Assembly: GCA_011800155.1 (NCBI GenBank)
Contig: CM022371.1
Location: 2,418,001-2,482,000 of the forward strand
Length of the DNA stretch: 64,000 nt
Source of the DNA: Flammulina velutipes
Taxonomy: Eukaryota > Basidiomycota > Agaricomycetes > Agaricales > Physalacriaceae
Reading direction: 5' to 3'
This document shows, piece by piece, positions 59,495 through 64,000 of this stretch. Within the stretch, counting starts at the first letter, position 1; each line of letters starts with the position of its first letter. The translations under genes were made by a program, and so were the position numbers. Below the pieces are notes generated by a model, which saw nothing but the letters and a program-made list of their open reading frames with translations, searched no databases and was not told where the DNA came from.

Positions 59495-59799
59495 AGATAG
59501 TCAATCAACGACGATGAGAAGTCAGTCTCTAGTCTTTTCATACGAAGCGCGACAAAGGCAAGAATAGGACCAAGAGAGCTTCATTGTGGCGTGCGGAGGA
59601 CAACGAGCAGATAGCTGCCTTAGGTCGTCCAAAAAAAATCTGGTATTCTTCACAAAGAAAGTATGAGTTCAAGGGCTACGAAGGGCGCAAAGAGCGTATG
59701 CTTCACGTTCGTTCGGATTTTGAAGAGTTGGTGGTCAAGTGCTATTCGGCAAATGCCGACCGAAAGCACTTGGTTCTTAACCACGCTGTTAGGCCATAC

Positions 59800-60728
59800 A
59801 TGCAAACTCTACGACCGTGTGTGCGCCGATACTTTACCACGGAGGCCCCACGTTCAAAGGTATTCCGTAAGCCTCGAAGTCCAATGAAGAAAGACATCCC
59901 TCTGGTTCGCGTCTCGAAAGCTATGTCCTACATTCTTCGACACGGCGCTTTGCGAGAGGGATTGCCCATGCGTTCCGATGGTTATGTACGTGTTAAAGAT
60001 CTGGTGCGTGTTCTATACTCCATTACAATGTATACATAGCTGACAGCCTGAAGCTTAATCATCCGCTCATGCAGACTGTCAACTTTGCTACTCTCGAAGC
60101 AGTGGTGGAAACAGATTTCAAACGACGATATCATCTGAAGCTTGATCCTGGTATTACAGATGATGGTGAGGCCAGTGCTTGGTGGATATGTGCGACACAG
60201 GGACATTCTATGGCGGTACGTTCTGGTCAACTTGATAGTCAATTGTATATTGAAGCTCTTCTAGGAAGTCACATTAGACCTTGAGCCCATATTCTCAGCT
60301 GAAAAGCTACCAATCGCCATACATGGAACTACTGAAGAAGCATGGAAAGCAATTGGTGCGTATTTATATATTCAGAGATACCTCGTCTCAGTGTTCAGCT
60401 CATGTGGGTATTCATCGGATGTCGCGCAATCATATACATCTTGCCAAGGGACTGGAAGGCGAAGGCGTCATTAGTGGTGAGCGACGTATTGAGTACATTA
60501 GAGAGACAGTGTTAAACATACCGCGCAGGTATAAGAGTCTCGTCTAAAATTCTCATATACATCAACGTGCAAAAAGCGATGGATGCTGGAATCAAGTTCT
60601 ACATGTCAAAGAATGGTGTCGTGCTTACACCTGGCAACAATACAGGATACTTGGAACCTCAATTTTTCCATCGGGTGGACAGAGTTGGGCGACAGATAAC
60701 ACAGATACCGCTGGACAAAGATCCATAA
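59800..60728 (+). CDS. TPT1: tRNA 2'-phosphotransferase (Tpt1/KptA)
   Basis: Last step of tRNA splicing: removes the 2'-phosphate from the splice junction using NAD+. Exons are 59800-60003, 60054-60219, 60278-60355, 60399-60476 and 60529-60728 (726 nt, 241 aa). Motifs: VRVSKAMSYILRHGALREGL, DGYVRVKDLLNHP, then IAIHGTTEEAW, GIHRMSRNHIHLAKGL, ISGIRVSSKILIYINVQKAM, GIKFYMSKNGVVLTPGNN and TGYLEPQFF. The R-H-R-R catalytic set (first Arg in ILRHG, then HGT, SRNHIH) is present. The chosen ATG gives MQTLRPCVRRYFTTEAP, which looks like a mitochondrial presequence. A start at the later MKKDIPL would give a cytosolic form. The stop is 30 bp from the convergent EMP24 stop. Confidence 0.93.
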
Positions 60729-60758
60729 TATTCCGTAGCAAACGATAGATTACCCATC

Positions 60759-61584
60759 TCATATTACACGCTTCACCTCGAAGAAAGACTGGGGGAGATG
60801 AGAACATGCATCATTGAGGTTCGGGATGGACATACTTTAAGATAGTACACCTGCCATGCAACCACTGCGAAAAGGACAACTGCTTGAACGATTGACCACC
60901 ATTTGACGCGGGAATTTGTTGACTCGGCGGTGTTTCGATGTGTGCGTTCGCGAACCACGATGTATTCTTGCTCATCCTTGACAGCGGTCAATCCTGCCGA
61001 CAATGCTCGTATTTCGCGTTCGATGGGTGCGACGATATCTACGGGAGTCAGAACACCGACAGAGAAGATAGTAAGAGCACTAACCATCATCTCCGACGTA
61101 TATTACACCGTGCACGTTGAAGCTACGGACATACATCACTTGAGTGAACGGCTGGTAGGCTGGCAACGCACCTGACAATCTTGTCTGCAATGGAGCTCAT
61201 TTGGTTGGAGAAGCAGTATTCGTATCGCCCGTCCTTTTCCGCTGTTATTGAAAAGGTTCCGGTCGACTGTTTGACTTGTTTCCCCCATATTTTCTGTGAC
61301 GGGTCGGAGAGCTATGGTTCCGTTTAACACAAGGAGAGACTCGACAGGATAGTTACTCGCCCAAAAGTCGATGTCTAGATGGCCACCGCCGCCGACTTGG
61401 TACGTTACTGTCATCTAAAGGAGGAGCATGAGGCGCCAGCATGAACATAGCAAGTTGTGCCAACCTTGTCCTGTTTATGTAGGTCCTCGAAGAAGCATTC
61501 CTTCCGGCCAGCCAGGACGTCTATCATGTGTGCATTTGCGGCGAAGATGAAGAGAAAGAGCGAGAGCACGACGGCGCGCAACAT
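60759..61584 (-). CDS. EMP24: p24-family COPII cargo receptor Emp24 (p24 beta)
   Basis: Sorts GPI-anchored proteins between ER and Golgi. Exons are 61584-61465, 61414-61361, 61311-61172, 61122-61085, 61038-60836 and 60788-60759 (585 nt, 194 aa). Signal peptide MLRAVVLSLFLFIFAANAH. GOLD domain: KECFFEDLHKQDKMTVTYQV, GHLDIDFWLSDPSQKIWGK, GRYEYCFSNQMSSIADKIV with two conserved Cys. A coiled coil (AVKDEQEYIVVRERTHRNTA) and the membrane span VQAVVLFAVVAWQVYYLK follow. The tail FFEVKRVI has the FF COPII signal and a near-dibasic retrieval signal. It matches the p24 beta tail. Intron 2 (61312-61360) is GC-AG; only that choice keeps frame. Confidence 0.94.
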
Positions 61585-61741
61585 TTCGTGAAATAATTCA
61601 AAGTCAAGTTTCGGAATGGTGGTGGTCGTGTCCAGGAGGACCTCTGGCACCGCTGGGGTCTGCCGTCGCCCTGCCGGATCCCTTTGTTTTCGCCTCTATC
61701 ATCTTTCCCATCTCCAGACTTTTTTCAATCCAACCGCTGCC

Positions 61742-62589
61742 ATGGAGAACACTGACCCCCTCGCACCAAGAGTACGCAATATACCTTGAGCTCTATCCTA
61801 ATCGCTGACTCGATTTCCTATGTGCAGGAAGAAGAGACCGATGTCCACTTTGAGCCCGTAATAAAGCTCACAGAGCAGATTGACACGAAAACTATGGAAG
61901 AGGACGAAGAGGTGCTCTTCAAGATGTGCGTATATGCGGTTATCCGACCATAATCGCGCTCATCCACCAGCCAGGCGTGCCAAGCTGTTCCGATTCGAGG
62001 CGTCCTCGTCTGAATGGAAGGAAAGAGGGACAGGCGACGTTCGTCTGCTCGCGCACAAGACGACCAAGAAGGTCCGCCTCGTTATGCGACGTGATAAGAC
62101 GCTCAAGGTCTGCGCGAACCACGCCAGTGCGCATCAATTTTCACCGCCAACCGACCATCTATGCTGATCCACACCTTTTGCAGTCTCTTCTGATATGAAG
62201 CTGCAACCCAACATTGGATCGGATCGATCCTGGGTGTGGAAGGTCGCTGCCGACTACGCAGAGCTCCCTCCATCTGCCGAGACCCTCGCTATCCGATTCG
62301 CCAACTCTGAGAGTGCGCATTCCCCCATTACTCCGCCACTCACTCTATTCTTATTCATATCTCTATAGACGCGAACCAGTTCAAGGAAAAGTTCGAAGAG
62401 GCCCAGAAAATTAATGCTGAGCTCACCACCTCTACCGACGAACCCAAGGTCGAGGAGACCAAGGCCGAGGAACCCAAAGAGGAGAAAGCTGAGGAGCCGG
62501 TCGCTGTCAAGGAAGAGGAGACCGAGAAGAAGGAAGAGCCGGTCGCAGAAGAGAAGAAAGAGGACGAGCCACCCAAGAAGGAGGAGTAA
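61742..62589 (+). CDS. YRB1: Ran-binding protein 1 (Yrb1)
   Basis: Cytoplasmic co-activator of RanGAP that releases Ran-GTP from export complexes. Exons are 61742-61771, 61828-61925, 61975-62126, 62184-62312 and 62369-62589 (630 nt, 209 aa). The RanBD1 domain opens [38 protein letters not shown]. Next come [59 protein letters not shown] and [19 protein letters not shown]. The C-terminal ~60 residues are a Glu/Lys-rich low-complexity tail. All core residues of the domain are in place. Divergent from EMP24 across 157 bp. Confidence 0.96.
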
Positions 62590-62811
62590 ACGCGAAACAT
62601 AGCGGCCCCTTCCTACTTCATCATTCTGTGCTGCTAATGTTCATTTAACTGTACGCTTGTAACCATTTTCACCACCACCTCTTTTTGGGACTCCCCAGAT
62701 TGTTTATTGACTTCATTCAAGTTTCCTGGTTTCCTGACGGAGTAGTTGCAATGACGGTACACTATGTCTACATCGTTCCTATGTGATAGATTTACAGGTC
62801 CTACTCCTGGA

Positions 62812-64000
62812 CTACGCATCATTCTTCCGTCGTTCCGTATACACTGCTTCCTCTGCCGTCCATGCCTTGAGGAAGGCGACGGGAGATCCATCCCCTTTGC
62901 CCCAGTACAGCGGTGGGTTGGTACCCTTGACGGTTTCATCGGTAATAAGAACATGCCGTATATCCTTGAAAGCGCGTTAGTGGAGGAGATACGTGTTTTA
63001 CGGCGTTACCCACAGAACCACTGACAGAAAGATAAGTGTTGGAATAAGATGGCGTAGGTTACGAACACTTACGGAGTTTCATACATCGCGTCCAAAAGGA
63101 CAGTTTCCTGATATATGTTAGGAAGAACGATGACGAGAGATACCCACGAACCATAATCCCTCTTAGCCCTCTGGCACCTCCTCCCTTCTCCGCTGCTTTG
63201 TGACATATCTCATCGATGGCGGCGCTTGTGAATCGAAGTTCTACGCCCGAGTAGTTGAATAGTGATTGATACTGTGACATCAGGGAACCCTTGACTTCCG
63301 TCAATATACGCCTCAGGTCGTCTATCGTTAGAGGCGCAAGCGACGTTATCGAAGGAAGACGCGATATGAATTCAGGAATAAACCTAAGATTTTGAATGGT
63401 CAAAGACTTGTCGCACAGATAATAATCAAAGAGGCGCACCCATACTGGACTAGATCTAAGCAATATTATGAGTACGGCGGGAAGTGGGAGGACGGACGGC
63501 TCATACCTGGTGTCTCCACCAAATCGAGGATGTTGGACGTGTTCTTCCGATTGGGCGTAAAGAAAGGAAGCATGCTACCTTTCACGCTCGAGAATCCGAT
63601 TGACTGTGAGGGAAAAAATGAGAGAAGTGCGGATACAGAGTTTTCTCGACATACGGCTTTGGATACACGTTGCTTGACGATCTTGTCTAGGTTGACAAAT
63701 GCACCACTGAAGATGAATAGCACATTCGAGGTATCTATATGGAAAATATTGTCGGACTTTGCAGCTGTGTAGACCGGTTAGAGTGAGCGGTGAGAGGGAT
63801 CGAAACGGAACTGACGCGCTGGGGATATACTTGGTCCTCCTTGCCCATTGGGCGAGGAATGTACTTCGGACCCTTTGACCTGGACAGTGACTACTGAACC
63901 CTCCATCATCCGCAAGAGAGCCTGCTGAACGCCTTCTCCGGAGACGTCTCGGGAGCCTTCCGTTCCGGACGAACTTCGGCGCGAGATTTTATCTACTTCG
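62812..64000 (-). CDS. MCX1: Mitochondrial ClpX-type AAA+ unfoldase (Mcx1), 5' end cut by window edge
   Basis: ATP-driven protein unfoldase of the mitochondrial matrix. Only the C-terminal part is inside. From the right edge: [39 protein letters not shown], which is the region just after Walker B. Then [20 protein letters not shown] (sensor 1 Ser-Gly-Ala), [18 protein letters not shown] with the arginine-finger region, [20 protein letters not shown] and [13 protein letters not shown] (sensor 2 GGARGLR). The last exon is [20 protein letters not shown], ending RRKNDA with stop at 62812. An IGF-loop (for ClpP binding) could not be located in the translated portion; its region lies near an exon I did not resolve fully. 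Confidence 0.93.

Noticed and set aside
1..64000. CRISPR array, transposon, insertion sequence or viral gene
   Set aside because: None seen; repeats found are paralogous genes, one internal gene duplication and short coding microsatellites.

Overview
The window is nuclear DNA of a filamentous basidiomycete, most likely a mushroom-forming Agaricomycete. Genes are dense and alternate between strands. Almost every gene is split by 46-60 nt GT-AG introns. Two membrane proteins resemble families confined to this group (DUF6533-like and DUF6535-like). I see no transposon, rRNA, tRNA or CRISPR array. I rebuilt gene models by hand from conserved protein blocks, splice signals and reading-frame arithmetic. 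For about half the genes the joined exons give an exact multiple of three, which supports those joins.

Left part, 1-23.8 kb, is mostly conserved single-copy housekeeping genes. In order: inositol hexakisphosphate kinase KCS1 (cut by the left edge), an unrecognised proline-rich protein, an FHA-forkhead factor of Fhl1 type, MTP1/MTFP1, the meiotic crossover E3 HEI10, eIF2B delta, the nuclear 5'-3' exonuclease RAT1, MPO1, SEC22, an unrecognised low-complexity protein, a secreted pappalysin-like metalloprotease, dUTPase, a small protein with a PCNA-box-like N-terminus, and a short-chain dehydrogenase. Several pairs are divergent over 75-200 bp, and several are convergent with 30-70 bp between stop codons.

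Middle part, 24.1-35.4 kb, is the accessory region. It holds two tandem paralogues (A and B) of a large RING-between-RING ubiquitin ligase. They carry a CCCH zinc finger, a coiled coil, RNA-binding-like modules, the RBR domain and a C-terminal CaaX box. Two tandem secreted metalloproteases with duplicated promoters follow. Copy A has a one-base deletion in its zinc-finger exon and a private internal duplication.

Right part, 36.3-64 kb, returns to conserved genes: IMP2, DRE2, a DUF6533-like membrane protein, a forkhead factor, the STRIPAK subunit STRIP/Far11, a Clg1/Pho80-type cyclin, a bestrophin-like channel, a DUF6535-like membrane protein, ubiquitin-activating enzyme UBA1, a small unknown, tRNA 2'-phosphotransferase TPT1, the p24 cargo receptor EMP24, RanBP1 and mitochondrial ClpX (cut by the right edge).

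The most novel content is the RBR ligase pair. Other points worth a second look are 7-nt and 18-nt exons in HEI10, a GC-AG intron in EMP24, a 39-bp same-strand gap that suggests a bicistronic message, and a duplicated protease promoter unit.
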